From NCBI GenBank assembly GCA_964420985.1, contig CAYQUT010000001.1, forward strand, positions 186,001 to 250,000: DNA of 64,000 bases. Reading direction: 5' to 3'. Shown here piece after piece: positions 52,074-59,877 of this stretch. Below the pieces are notes generated by a model that was not told the DNA's origin, ran no database searches, and worked only from the letters and a program-made list of their open reading frames with translations. The DNA comes from CAMCTV01 sp964420985. GTDB taxonomy: Bacteria > Bacteroidota > Bacteroidia > Flavobacteriales_D > Sanyastnellaceae. Every line of letters begins with the position of its first letter. Positions within the stretch are counted from its first letter, which is position 1. Both the position numbers and the translations under genes were made by a program.

Positions 52074-53456
52074 TTATTGGATGTGTAATCCAAATACCAA
52101 AACGTCATCCATCTGATCGTTTTCTTTTTTCCATCTCTGGAACTCCTCTTCAATGCGTTTTTTCTGCTCTTGAGAGGGCAGGTGATGAATAGACAAAAGG
52201 AAAGTTTTGAAATTTTTACTAAGGTATTTTTTTCCAAACTCCCCTCCAAGTTGATCTACAAAACCATCCGTAAACAAATAAATCCAATCTCCTTCGCGAA
52301 GCGGTAAAGATTGTAATGTAAAAGGTTGTTCTGGTCCATATTGAATTCCTATGGGCATGCGGTCTCCTTTCAATACAATGATTTCATGACCTCTAACAAC
52401 CCAAGCAGCGGTATTGGCTCCGGCGAATTCTAATTTTCTTTCTTTGGTAAAGTAATGAATGAGTCCCAAGTCCATTCCATCTTTTTGTTCCCCAAACTCG
52501 CCTGTTTGTTTCAAATTGAGAGTGATTTTTTTTCTTAATTGATTCAGTATTTGATTGGGTAAGTAAGCGTCATCTTGTGCGTAGATTTCTTGAATGGATG
52601 ACATCCCTAAAATACTCATCAATGCACCTGGAACTCCGTGTCCTGTGCAATCTCCAACTGCTACATTAAGTATACTTCCATCGCCTTTTTCTTGAAGATT
52701 GAGCCAATAAAAATCACCACTGACAATGTCCTTGGGCTGATAAAAAACAAAATAGTCTTGTTGTAAGGAATTCCAATCTTTTTCATTCGGCAGCATAGCG
52801 TCTTGAATTCGCTTGGCATATTCAATGCTGTCAACAATACTCTTGTTTTTATCGGCAATAACATGGTTTGCCGCGGCCAATTGAAAACGATAGGTGATTT
52901 CCTTCACCAGTGCGGACATGCGCGTATGAATAGGAATGATGGAACAGATGGCTACCATTAGCGTGAGAAATGCGCCATTTGAAAGAAATTCCTCTAGGGT
53001 AAGGGGACTTAAAAAGATAAATAATACGGAATTAAGAAGAACACTAAAAATGACAGCCAAAATGGAAAGTCGCAGATTCCAAATTGCAAATAAACCGGCG
53101 CCAATAAAAGTTGTAATAAAAGCAAATGTGAATTTCTGAAGGGTGGGTGCATCCAATACATTGTACATGTATGAATTTTCAATGATGCAGCCCAAATAAG
53201 CTATGTAGAGTGTCCATTTGGGATGAATGGAAAGTTGACCTTGAAAATAGTAAACAGAAAAAAAGATACTGGTGATGATCAATCGGATGACAAGAAAACT
53301 AACCCAAAATTGCGGAGCTGTTAGATAGTCACTGACTGCAAATAGTATATTGAGAACGGACACAACACGGATAACCAAGTCGTGATTGGCTTGAGTCAAT
53401 TTGGACAATTCAATTTGAACTTCTTTGGAGAAAGGGTTTAAATGTGAATTGGGCAT
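52074..53456 (-). CDS. Membrane-anchored SpoIIE/PP2C-type phosphatase
   Basis: 460 residues. Residues about 25-185 hold five or six hydrophobic spans; a linker helix (VIADKNKSIVDSIEYAKRIQDAMLP) leads into the SpoIIE phosphatase domain with metal-binding motifs SGDFYW (about 246-251), VGDCTGHGVPGALMSI (267-282), LFTDGFVDQLGG and DDVLVFG. Such proteins dephosphorylate anti-anti-sigma factors or other Ser/Thr targets in partner-switching; none is encoded nearby. The start at 53456 leaves 34 bases after pheT. A longer frame opens inside pheT and is not favoured. Confidence 0.88.
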   Translation of the reverse strand: MPNSHLNPFSKEVQIELSKLTQANHDLVIRVVSVLNILFAVSDYLTAPQFWVSFLVIRLIITSIFFSVYYFQGQLSIHPKWTLYIAYLGCIIENSYMYNVLDAPTLQKFTFAFITTFIGAGLFAIWNLRLSILAVIFSVLLNSVLFIFLSPLTLEEFLSNGAFLTLMVAICSIIPIHTRMSALVKEITYRFQLAAANHVIADKNKSIVDSIEYAKRIQDAMLPNEKDWNSLQQDYFVFYQPKDIVSGDFYWLNLQEKGDGSILNVAVGDCTGHGVPGALMSILGMSSIQEIYAQDDAYLPNQILNQLRKKITLNLKQTGEFGEQKDGMDLGLIHYFTKERKLEFAGANTAAWVVRGHEIIVLKGDRMPIGIQYGPEQPFTLQSLPLREGDWIYLFTDGFVDQLGGEFGKKYLSKNFKTFLLSIHHLPSQEQKKRIEEEFQRWKKENDQMDDVLVFGLHIQ

Positions 53457-53490
53457 TGTGTGTTTTAAGTGTATTTCCCTTTGAAGTGGA

Positions 53491-55893
53491 CTAGCCCCTG
53501 AGCTCAGCACCTAGCGGACCACAAATACCACTGGTAATGCGCTCCATGGTTTTTTCAATTTGCACATCGGTCAAAGTAGCAGCGTTGTCTTGTAGAACAA
53601 AACCTACTGCGTATGATTTTTTCCCTTTAGGCAATTTATCTCCTTGATAAATATCGAACAAAAAAGTATCTTTCAATAGTTTTTTCTCAGACTGAAATGC
53701 TACTTGTACAATGTCTTGGAAGGTAACCTTCTCATCCAGTAGCAATGCTAAGTCCCTTCTAACAGATGGGAATTTGGCAATGGAAACGGGAGGTGTTTTG
53801 GTTTTGTTCAGCAAAGAGATGTATTCATTTAAATTCAATTCCAAATAAAATACAGGTTGCTTGATATCATGTTGGTGAAGGGTTTTGGTAGATACCTTAC
53901 CCAAAGTCATGGTCAGTTTTTTGAAAGTGTACTGCACACACTCGCTAAAATGCTCATGGGCAATCGCCTGACCATTGTTGAGGGGTTGTCCCAATCTCTT
54001 CATCAACTGTTCGGCGAAATAACGGATGTGTCGATAGCTCACCGGCGTGGCCGTACCGTGGGCATTGATGTTTTCTGTTTGTCCACTTAACCAAATGCCA
54101 AGCATCAATTGCTCTGCAAATCCTTCTCCTGTTTGATGGTAGATATTGCCCATCTCAAACAAGGCCAAGTTGTTGTTTTTGTGATTGACATTTAATGCAA
54201 CGGCTTCCAATCCGCTATGAATCATTTCAGGGCGTAACACCCCCAAATCTTGACTCAATGGATTAACAATGGAAACGACATTTTCTTTTTCTGTGTGGTA
54301 GCTGGTTTTGGTCAAGGACAAACTTTGAATTTCAGTCAATCCAAGTGAGCAGAGCATTTCCGCCAATTGATTTTTCCGATGGTGTGGTGCTAAATAAGCA
54401 TTGCCCCAACTGAAACTTACTTGTGCTGAAGGCTCTACATTGTCAAAACCGTAAACGCGCAATACTTCTTCAATCACATCAATCTCTCTCGTAACATCTG
54501 CTCTGCATCCAGGTACACTCACAATCCATGAATCTTCATTTTTTCGCTCAACCCCAAATTCCAATTTATGGAGAATGTTGTGAATGGTGTCAGAATCTAT
54601 TTTTTTTCCGATAATCTGATGTGCCTTGCTGGGATGAAAGACAATTTGCTGTCTTTCGAATGGTAGCAGTATAACCTCCTGAATAGCTTTTAACTCACCT
54701 CCACATATTTCAGTAAGCAATGCTACCGCTCTGGCTTTGGCCGCTTCATACATTTCAGGATCTACGCCACGTTCAAATCGGAACGAGCTGTCACTGTGTA
54801 TACCATGTGCTCTTGCAGATTTCCTCACTCTAACCGCATCAAACAATGCACATTCGAGGTAAATACTGGTAGTGCTTTCTGATACACCACTTTCCTTTCC
54901 ACCCATAACACCTGCAAGACAAGCCGCTTGATTTTGGTTGTCCGCAATAACAACGTCCATTTCAGTGCATTTTCTTTCAGTACCATCGAGCGTAATCAAC
55001 TTTTCGTTCGTAACTCCATTGCGAACTTGAATGTGTTTGCCCATGAATGTTGCGTCAAATGCATGCAATGGCTGACCCATTTCATGTTGCACCCAATTGG
55101 TAATGTCTACCACTGGATGTATGCATTTTACACTAATGGCTTGCAAACTGGTTTTCATCCAGTCCGGAGTAACACCATTGGGATGGATGTCCAATTGTAA
55201 TAGACTGTAACGCTTGACTTGGGTGGCAGGATCAATACTCAACTGAAAGTCACCATGTCCCAATTTGGGAAGGTGTGGGATTTTCTGCAGAAAAGAATTG
55301 GATTTGACATCGTCATCAGAAGCGGCCATTAACTCGCGCGCAACTCCAAGGTGAGACATGGCATCTGTGCGGTTGGGGGTAAGACCAATCTCCAAAGTAG
55401 TATTGCTGCCCATTTGTAAATACTCAGCAGCAGGCATTCCGATTTTAGCATCTTCTGACAAAACCATAATACCAGCATGACTTTGCCCGATACCCAATTC
55501 ATCTTCAGCACAAATCATCCCGTGGCTTTCTACACCTCGGATTTTACTTTTCTTTATTTTAAGTGCTTCGTCGCTTCCTTGTGGGTATAAAGTACAACCC
55601 ACTAAAGCAACCAGAACTTTTTGACCTTGCGCGACATTGGGTGCTCCGCAAACAATTTGAAGAGGTGCTTCTTGCCCTACTTCGACTGTGGTAATTCTAA
55701 GTTTTTCTGCATCTGGGTGAGGTTGAACATCTACCACTTGTCCAACGACAACATGGCTTAAACCACCTTTGATGGTTTCTACTTCTTCTATTCCTTCAAC
55801 TTCTAAACCAACGCGGGTAAGACGTTCGGCAGCTTGCTCAACTGGAGGAAGGGGATGGATAAAGTGAGCAAGGTAATTGTAATAAATGCGCAT
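53491..55893 (-). CDS. pheT: Phenylalanyl-tRNA synthetase, beta subunit
   Basis: 800 residues. The N-terminal tRNA-binding (EMAP-like) domain has VVVGQVVDVQPHPDAEKLRITTVEVG and IVCGAPNVAQGQKVLVALVG; the B3/B4 editing domain has AACLAGVMGGKESGVSES and HSDSSFRFERGVDPEM; B5 has VIEEVLRVYGFDNV; the anticodon-binding domain is at the C-terminus (KFPSVRRDLALLLDE). The start MRIYYNYLAHFI (55893) matches homologues. It works with PheS, encoded 4 kb away at 59878. Confidence 0.96.
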   Translation of the reverse strand: MRIYYNYLAHFIHPLPPVEQAAERLTRVGLEVEGIEEVETIKGGLSHVVVGQVVDVQPHPDAEKLRITTVEVGQEAPLQIVCGAPNVAQGQKVLVALVGCTLYPQGSDEALKIKKSKIRGVESHGMICAEDELGIGQSHAGIMVLSEDAKIGMPAAEYLQMGSNTTLEIGLTPNRTDAMSHLGVARELMAASDDDVKSNSFLQKIPHLPKLGHGDFQLSIDPATQVKRYSLLQLDIHPNGVTPDWMKTSLQAISVKCIHPVVDITNWVQHEMGQPLHAFDATFMGKHIQVRNGVTNEKLITLDGTERKCTEMDVVIADNQNQAACLAGVMGGKESGVSESTTSIYLECALFDAVRVRKSARAHGIHSDSSFRFERGVDPEMYEAAKARAVALLTEICGGELKAIQEVILLPFERQQIVFHPSKAHQIIGKKIDSDTIHNILHKLEFGVERKNEDSWIVSVPGCRADVTREIDVIEEVLRVYGFDNVEPSAQVSFSWGNAYLAPHHRKNQLAEMLCSLGLTEIQSLSLTKTSYHTEKENVVSIVNPLSQDLGVLRPEMIHSGLEAVALNVNHKNNNLALFEMGNIYHQTGEGFAEQLMLGIWLSGQTENINAHGTATPVSYRHIRYFAEQLMKRLGQPLNNGQAIAHEHFSECVQYTFKKLTMTLGKVSTKTLHQHDIKQPVFYLELNLNEYISLLNKTKTPPVSIAKFPSVRRDLALLLDEKVTFQDIVQVAFQSEKKLLKDTFLFDIYQGDKLPKGKKSYAVGFVLQDNAATLTDVQIEKTMERITSGICGPLGAELRG

Positions 55894-55920
55894 AAAAAAA
55901 TACAAATATCGCGTTAGCGA

Positions 55921-56607
55921 TTATTCAAAACTGATGGGAAGAATAACATCGGATTCAATGGCCACTCCATTGCGTTGGCCTGGTGTCCATGCGGGCATAC
56001 CCATGACAAATTGCATGGCGGCAGCATCTAATTCAGGGTGAACGCCTTGTGTAACTTTTGGACTTTTAACCAGACCATCTGCTCCAACAACAAAGGAAAC
56101 GTAAACGGTTCCTTTGACGCCATTGACAATAGCTTTTTCAGGGTAGCGTAGATTTTTTTCAATGTAGTTTTCTAAGTCAGCAAACCCTGCTTGCACGGTG
56201 GCCTTGTTGGAATTCTCTTTCGGTTTGGCGCTTTCTTCTGGTGCTTTCTGATAAGGACGGTCAGGCAATGGAGCGCCTTCTGCGTTCCAACGTTTCCAAG
56301 TTCCCACCTTCATTCCTTTGTGATAATCACCTTCCGCTTCTTTGTTTCCGTTTTGGTTGTAAAAGGTAAAGTGACCATGCGGCATTTCTAATTTTTCATC
56401 CATGTACTTGCCTGTCATGAATAACTGACCACCAAGGAAAGTGATGGTAACATCGTAAAAGCCATCTTTAAGCGAAGATGTTCTTGTGTAGGATGAAACC
56501 GATTCTTCCTCAATGACAACAAACTCACTGTTCAAGTATTCCTTTTTTTGACTCCATGAAGTGAGGCAAAAGCAGGAAAAAACGAAGGCGATGAATAGAT
56601 TGCGCAT
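55921..56607 (-). CDS. TonB C-terminal domain protein with MORN-like repeats
   Basis: 228 residues. A signal peptide (MRNLFIAFVFSCFCLTSWSQ), a region with MORN-like phrases (GHFTFYNQNGNKEAEGDYHKGMKVGTWKRWNAEG), a Lys/Glu/Pro linker and a C-terminal TonB domain (YPEKAIVNGVKGTVYVSFVVGADGLVKSPKVTQGVHPELDAAAMQFVMGMPAWTPG). There is no cytoplasmic plus membrane anchor of a classical TonB, so it is probably a periplasmic protein using the TonB fold rather than an energy transducer. It lies 27 bases before pheT. A minus-strand TATCTTCG at 56633-56626 is a likely -7 element with an 18-base leader. Confidence 0.85.
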   Translation of the reverse strand: MRNLFIAFVFSCFCLTSWSQKKEYLNSEFVVIEEESVSSYTRTSSLKDGFYDVTITFLGGQLFMTGKYMDEKLEMPHGHFTFYNQNGNKEAEGDYHKGMKVGTWKRWNAEGAPLPDRPYQKAPEESAKPKENSNKATVQAGFADLENYIEKNLRYPEKAIVNGVKGTVYVSFVVGADGLVKSPKVTQGVHPELDAAAMQFVMGMPAWTPGQRNGVAIESDVILPISFE

Positions 56608-56664
56608 GGTATGAAAATTTATGGACGAAGATAACTAAAATATGCATGAAGCGGAAATTTATAC

Positions 56665-56672
56665 GACTTTTG
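56665..56672 (+). promoter_or_regulatory. -7-like element 4 bases before the gene at 56677
   Basis: GACTTTTG, one mismatch from TAnnTTTG, then CGCC, then ATG. Confidence 0.35.
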
Positions 56673-56676
56673 CGCC

Positions 56677-57015
56677 ATGGATTATCAGTTTGAACGGGAG
56701 TGGTTGGAAACCTTGAAGCGCATAGGAGAGAAGTTTGACATGGGGCAACCGGATCTGACGGCGGTTATTTTTCTCGTTGGACTTCAAGAATTGCAGCAAT
56801 TTGATAAGGTTTTTAAGAAGGACGAAAAAGTGGGGATCATGCACATCGGAATCTGTTCTTTGTTGATTCCATACGGATATTATACTTTCATCGGTCGAGA
56901 TGAGGAAGGTTGGCCCCATTTTGAACGACAGGAGGATCTCCCGGAATTGTCCCCTGCAGAGCAGGATCGTTTGATGCGTGAGGCGGTGATGAGGTATTTT
57001 GAAGGGATTGATTGA
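56677..57015 (+). CDS. Conserved protein of unknown function (112 aa)
   Basis: 112 residues, soluble, starting MDYQFEREWLETLKRIGEKFDMGQPDLTAVIFLVGLQEL. The phrase EKVGIMHIGICSLLIPYGYYTFIGRDEEGWPHFE is one I associate with a widespread short Bacteroidota protein without assigned function. Mostly helical prediction. It is convergent with the DUF1456 gene, one base between stops. Confidence 0.7.
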   Translation: MDYQFEREWLETLKRIGEKFDMGQPDLTAVIFLVGLQELQQFDKVFKKDEKVGIMHIGICSLLIPYGYYTFIGRDEEGWPHFERQEDLPELSPAEQDRLMREAVMRYFEGID

Positions 57016-57016
57016 T

Positions 57017-57484
57017 TCAATCTCTGAATCTATTCTCCCTCACCTCCAACCCCTGAAAGAAATTCCTTAAAATCTGATTGTTGCACTCCACGTATTGACG
57101 TTGGGAAGGGTTGCGGAAAAAGGCGCTGAGTTCATGCTTGCTGAGATGCGTTTCAACGGAGGCCAAAATCTGGATAATGTCCTCATCAATCAAGTTCAAA
57201 GCAATGCGCATTTTTCTAAAAATCATGTTGTTGGAAAGGCGTTTTTCAGGAACAGGTTGCGGTCCTTCCTTTTTTCCTCTTTTTAGAACGATGAAGCCGT
57301 TCAGAAAAGTAGCCAACGTCTCATCTGACATCGGAACGTAATCTTCATGATCTTCTTTGTTGAGCCATCCAATGACTTGGTGACGCTTGATCTCTGCACC
57401 CACCAACCGAAAAACATCCATGATGTCATGATCAGAGAAATTAAAAATAAATCGAATGCGGCGGAAGATGCTGTTGTTGGTCAT
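57017..57484 (-). CDS. DUF1456/YehS-family protein
   Basis: 155 residues from MTNNSIFRRIRFIFNFSDHDIMDVF. Two copies of the DUF1456 repeat: NNSIFRRIRFIFNFSDHDIMDVFRLVG...EIKRHQVIGWLNKEDHEDY and NNMIFRKMRIALNLIDEDIIQILASVE...LSKHELSAFFRNP. Family function unknown. A TTG start at 57508 would overlap the HepT stop; the ATG is preferred. It lies 20 bases after hepT and may share its transcript, though the pairing is probably incidental. Confidence 0.85.
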   Translation of the reverse strand: MTNNSIFRRIRFIFNFSDHDIMDVFRLVGAEIKRHQVIGWLNKEDHEDYVPMSDETLATFLNGFIVLKRGKKEGPQPVPEKRLSNNMIFRKMRIALNLIDEDIIQILASVETHLSKHELSAFFRNPSQRQYVECNNQILRNFFQGLEVRENRFRD

Positions 57485-57504
57485 TGATAGAGTTGTATTT
57501 ACAA

Positions 57505-57846
57505 TCAATTTGTTTCTGAGAGTTCAATAATCTTTGTTTTAAGTCGAGGGATATCATTTTGTACGATGGCCCATACCGCGGATATTTCTATTCTATGGTA
57601 TTCATGAGCAATTAAATTTCGAAACCCCCTTACCAAATGCCAAGGATAATCAACTTTTTGTAATTTTTCCTGATTAATATGTAGAATCGCTTCGCCGAGA
57701 ATACTAAATTGGAAAAGAACGGCACTTTGAATTAACAAATCCTCGCAAAAAGTTTCTTCTGAAATCCCGGTAGTGAACAATTCGATTTTCTCCACGGCCA
57801 AGATTAAATGGGCAATTCGATTTGAATCGCGTTCATATTCTTTCAT
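57505..57846 (-). CDS. hepT: HepT-like toxin (HEPN ribonuclease)
   Basis: 113 residues, helical HEPN fold. The RNase motif is R76-N-L-I-A-H81-E-Y83 (RNLIAHEYHRI), the intact RX4HXY motif of HepT toxins. HepT degrades RNA, and MntA blocks it by AMPylating the tyrosine of this motif (known for characterised pairs). The start overlaps the MntA stop region by 14 bases, so the two are translationally coupled. Confidence 0.9.
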   Translation of the reverse strand: MKEYERDSNRIAHLILAVEKIELFTTGISEETFCEDLLIQSAVLFQFSILGEAILHINQEKLQKVDYPWHLVRGFRNLIAHEYHRIEISAVWAIVQNDIPRLKTKIIELSETN

Positions 57847-58429
57847 AAATCAAAATAAGGTCATCATGAATTTGTTGCATGATCTCGGGTTTCATAGCGT
57901 TCTTGAATCCAATGTCAATCTTGATTTTTAATTTTTCTTCTGCTTGATGTTGAACGTCTGCTAGCTGAAAGTAGCTGAACCCATGGTCGGCAGTGATGAC
58001 AATATCAATGTCGCTGAGCTCATTATTTTCACCTCTGGCATATGAGCCAAAAATCCAAGCTTTCTGGATGGATTGGAATTTTTTGAAGATCGTTCTTAAG
58101 GGACCTTTAATATCTTCAAATTGCAATTTTTTTGCAGGCTGATACAATAGTTGTTTTTCTGCTAGTTTTAAAATCTCTATCTCCTCCTGTTGATTGTAAC
58201 CTTTAAGGAGTTGCACTATCTCTTCTGCCTTTATTGCTTTTTGAACTTGCAATAAATCTATTTGGTACAGCTTGCAAAGTGCTTTGAGTTGACTTTCAGA
58301 TATCGGACGCAGCCCTCTTTCGATTTTGCTTAAAATGGCCACGTCAATTTTTAACTTTGCAGATACTGATTGAAGGGTCATTTTTTTTGACTTACGTGCT
58401 TTTCTGATTTGATGATAAGCTAAATTCAT
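57833..58429 (-). CDS. mntA: MntA-like antitoxin with N-terminal XRE-type HTH
   Basis: 198 residues. Residues 1-65 are a Cro/C1-type helix-turn-helix (IRKARKSKKMTLQSVSAKLKIDVAILSKIERGLRPIS). Residues 105-198 are a minimal nucleotidyltransferase domain with GSYARGENNELSDID, the GSX10DXD signature (Gly128, Ser129, Asp140, Asp142). It should AMPylate and neutralise HepT, and through the HTH repress its own operon. The fusion is less common than stand-alone MntA. An operator-like palindrome lies just before the start. Confidence 0.88.
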   Translation of the reverse strand: MNLAYHQIRKARKSKKMTLQSVSAKLKIDVAILSKIERGLRPISESQLKALCKLYQIDLLQVQKAIKAEEIVQLLKGYNQQEEIEILKLAEKQLLYQPAKKLQFEDIKGPLRTIFKKFQSIQKAWIFGSYARGENNELSDIDIVITADHGFSYFQLADVQHQAEEKLKIKIDIGFKNAMKPEIMQQIHDDLILIYERI

Positions 58430-58431
58430 AA

Positions 58432-58454
58432 TTTGACAAATTTAGTCAAAAATA
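58432..58454 (-). promoter_or_regulatory. Operator-like palindrome overlapping the -7 element of mntA-hepT
   Basis: TTTGAC (58432-58437), 7 bases, GTCAAA (58445-58450): 6-bp arms with centres 13 bases apart, as expected for an XRE dimer. The palindrome overlaps a minus-strand TATTTTTG -7 element (58454-58447), and the ATG follows 17 bases later. Binding by the HTH of MntA here would give autorepression. Confidence 0.5.
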
Positions 58455-58466
58455 AAACTCGACCAT

Positions 58467-58492
58467 AAAAAAAGCCTTCCGAAGAAGGCTTT
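58467..58492 (-). terminator. Terminator after tRNA-Pro
   Basis: Stem AAAGCCTTC / GAAGGCTTT with a short loop, followed on the minus strand by a T-run. It lies 12 bases past the tRNA and separates it from the toxin-antitoxin promoter. Confidence 0.85.
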
Positions 58493-58503
58493 CAATGTTG
58501 TTG

Positions 58504-58576
58504 TCGGGATGACAGGACTTGAACCTGCGACCACACGCCCCCCAGACGTGTACTCTACCAACTGAGCTACATCCCG
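58504..58576 (-). tRNA. tRNA-Pro (anticodon GGG)
   Basis: 73 bases on the minus strand. Acceptor CGGGATG pairs with CATCCCG, discriminator A. D arm GCTCAGTTGGTAGAGT, anticodon arm CACGT-CTGGGGG-GCGTG (anticodon GGG), T arm GCAGGTTCAAGTCCTGT. CCA is not encoded. A minus-strand TATTTTCG at 58603-58596 is the likely -7 element. Confidence 0.93.
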
Positions 58577-58610
58577 ATTAATTTTTTGGTGGCCGCGAAA
58601 ATAATCAATT

Positions 58611-59039
58611 TTATTCGCAATCCGAAGGAATTGTGCAAGGGCCAGCCAAAATCGTGATGGTTTCCTCGTTGTTCTCTTCTTCAGTGATTTTAATAATGCC
58701 CTCTCCTACAAACCCACTCTTGCAGGCCGCTACGTCCAATACCGCAAAACCGGCTTGACCAGCTTCATAATAACTCGTAAAATCAAACTCTACTGATCCA
58801 TCAGAACTGGTTACACCACAGGTGTCAAAACGAACTGCGTTGGAGGGTGGTGGAAATTCCGATGGCAAAGCGTAAATGCGCACTTTAGAAAATTGTACCG
58901 GCTGACCGTCTGCATCAATCACTCGAATCAACGCCTTGGTAGGTTCCATCTTGTATCGTTTGCATGCACCGGCCATGATGGTCATTAATCCTGCAGTAAC
59001 AAAAAACAGTAAAGTGTAGTTTAAACTAAATTTTTTCAT
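58611..59039 (-). CDS. Lipoprotein of unknown function with Ig-like/carboxypeptidase-regulatory-like domain
   Basis: 142 residues from MKKFSLNYTLLFFVTAGLMTIMAGAC, a lipoprotein signal with Cys26 as lipidated residue. The rest (KALIRVIDADGQPVQFSKVRIYAL ... CGVTSSDGSVEFDFTSYYEAG ... GEGIIKITEEENNEETITILAG) has the shape of a small beta-sandwich of the carboxypeptidase-regulatory type seen in many Bacteroidota surface lipoproteins. A longer frame to 59180 overlaps the divergent cyclophilin gene and is rejected. Function unknown. Confidence 0.75.
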   Translation of the reverse strand: MKKFSLNYTLLFFVTAGLMTIMAGACKRYKMEPTKALIRVIDADGQPVQFSKVRIYALPSEFPPPSNAVRFDTCGVTSSDGSVEFDFTSYYEAGQAGFAVLDVAACKSGFVGEGIIKITEEENNEETITILAGPCTIPSDCE

Positions 59040-59067
59040 TGCGTTAAAAATAATTTTCGCAAATCCG

Positions 59068-59075
59068 TAAGTTTG
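59068..59075 (+). promoter_or_regulatory. -7 element of the cyclophilin gene
   Basis: TAAGTTTG, exact TAnnTTTG, with a 23-base A-rich leader to the ATG at 59099. This contrasts with the 4-6 base spacing seen at other starts. Confidence 0.5.
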
Positions 59076-59098
59076 CAAAAAACAAAGAAACAAAAAAA

Positions 59099-59872
59099 AT
59101 GTTGAAAAGCCTAAAATTTCCATTCTCTTGTGGCATCGCCCTCTCATTGGCCTTTTTAAACAGCGCTTGCAATAGCCCAAAGAACTCTTCTGAATCTGCC
59201 CCTGCTGTTTCAGCTCCAGCGCAAGAAGAAGCCCAACCTACTCCCCAACCTGAAAACAAAAAAACAATGAATACACGTGTTAAAGTAACCACCTCTCAAG
59301 GCGTCATGGTGGTAGAATTGTACAACGAAACGCCCTTGCACAGAGACAATTTTATCAAATTGGTGAAAGAAGGATTCTACAATGATCTTCTTTTCCACCG
59401 TTGCATCAAAGGCTTTATGGCACAGGGTGGTGACCCCGAATCTCGCGGCGCCTCTCCATCCAAAGCATTGGGCATGGGTGGTCCTGGTTACACTATCCCT
59501 GCTGAGTTCAATGCCAATTTTGTGCACAAAAAAGGTGCTTTGGCTGCTGCGCGTCAGGGTGATCAAGTGAATCCTAAAAAGGCATCTAGTGGTAGCCAGT
59601 TCTATATCGTTCAAGGTCAACAATTGAACGACAACCAAATTACACAATTTGAATCCAGAGCAGCCATGAAAGTGCCTGGTTTCAAATACACCGATGCGCA
59701 ACGTCAAGTGTACAAGACTGTCGGTGGTACCGCAATGTTAGATATGGATTATACCGTTTTCGGTGAGGTAGTGGAAGGTTTGGATGTATTGGATAAAATT
59801 TTGGCCCAGCCCACTAAACCTGGTGACCGTCCAGTTACCGATATCACCATGAAAATGGAGATCCTTCCATAA
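59099..59872 (+). CDS. Lipoprotein peptidyl-prolyl isomerase (cyclophilin type)
   Basis: 257 residues. Lipobox in FLNSAC (Cys24), a Pro/Ser/Glu-rich linker to about residue 55, then a cyclophilin domain with VVELYNETPLHRDNFIKLVKEGFYNDLLFHRCIKGFMAQGGDPESRG, MGGPGYTIPAEFNANFVHKKGALAAARQGDQVNPKKASSGSQFYIV and YTVFGEVVEGLDVLDKI. The catalytic Arg-Phe and Gln residues (HRCIKGFMAQGG) are conserved. It should fold proteins at the outer membrane or periplasm. It precedes pheS by 5 bases. Confidence 0.93.
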   Translation: MLKSLKFPFSCGIALSLAFLNSACNSPKNSSESAPAVSAPAQEEAQPTPQPENKKTMNTRVKVTTSQGVMVVELYNETPLHRDNFIKLVKEGFYNDLLFHRCIKGFMAQGGDPESRGASPSKALGMGGPGYTIPAEFNANFVHKKGALAAARQGDQVNPKKASSGSQFYIVQGQQLNDNQITQFESRAAMKVPGFKYTDAQRQVYKTVGGTAMLDMDYTVFGEVVEGLDVLDKILAQPTKPGDRPVTDITMKMEILP

Positions 59873-59877
59873 GTTGT

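Noticed and set aside
59040..59180. Longer version of the lipoprotein ending at 58611
   Set aside because: The upstream part overlaps the divergent cyclophilin gene and its promoter, whereas the start at 59039 gives a clear lipoprotein signal.
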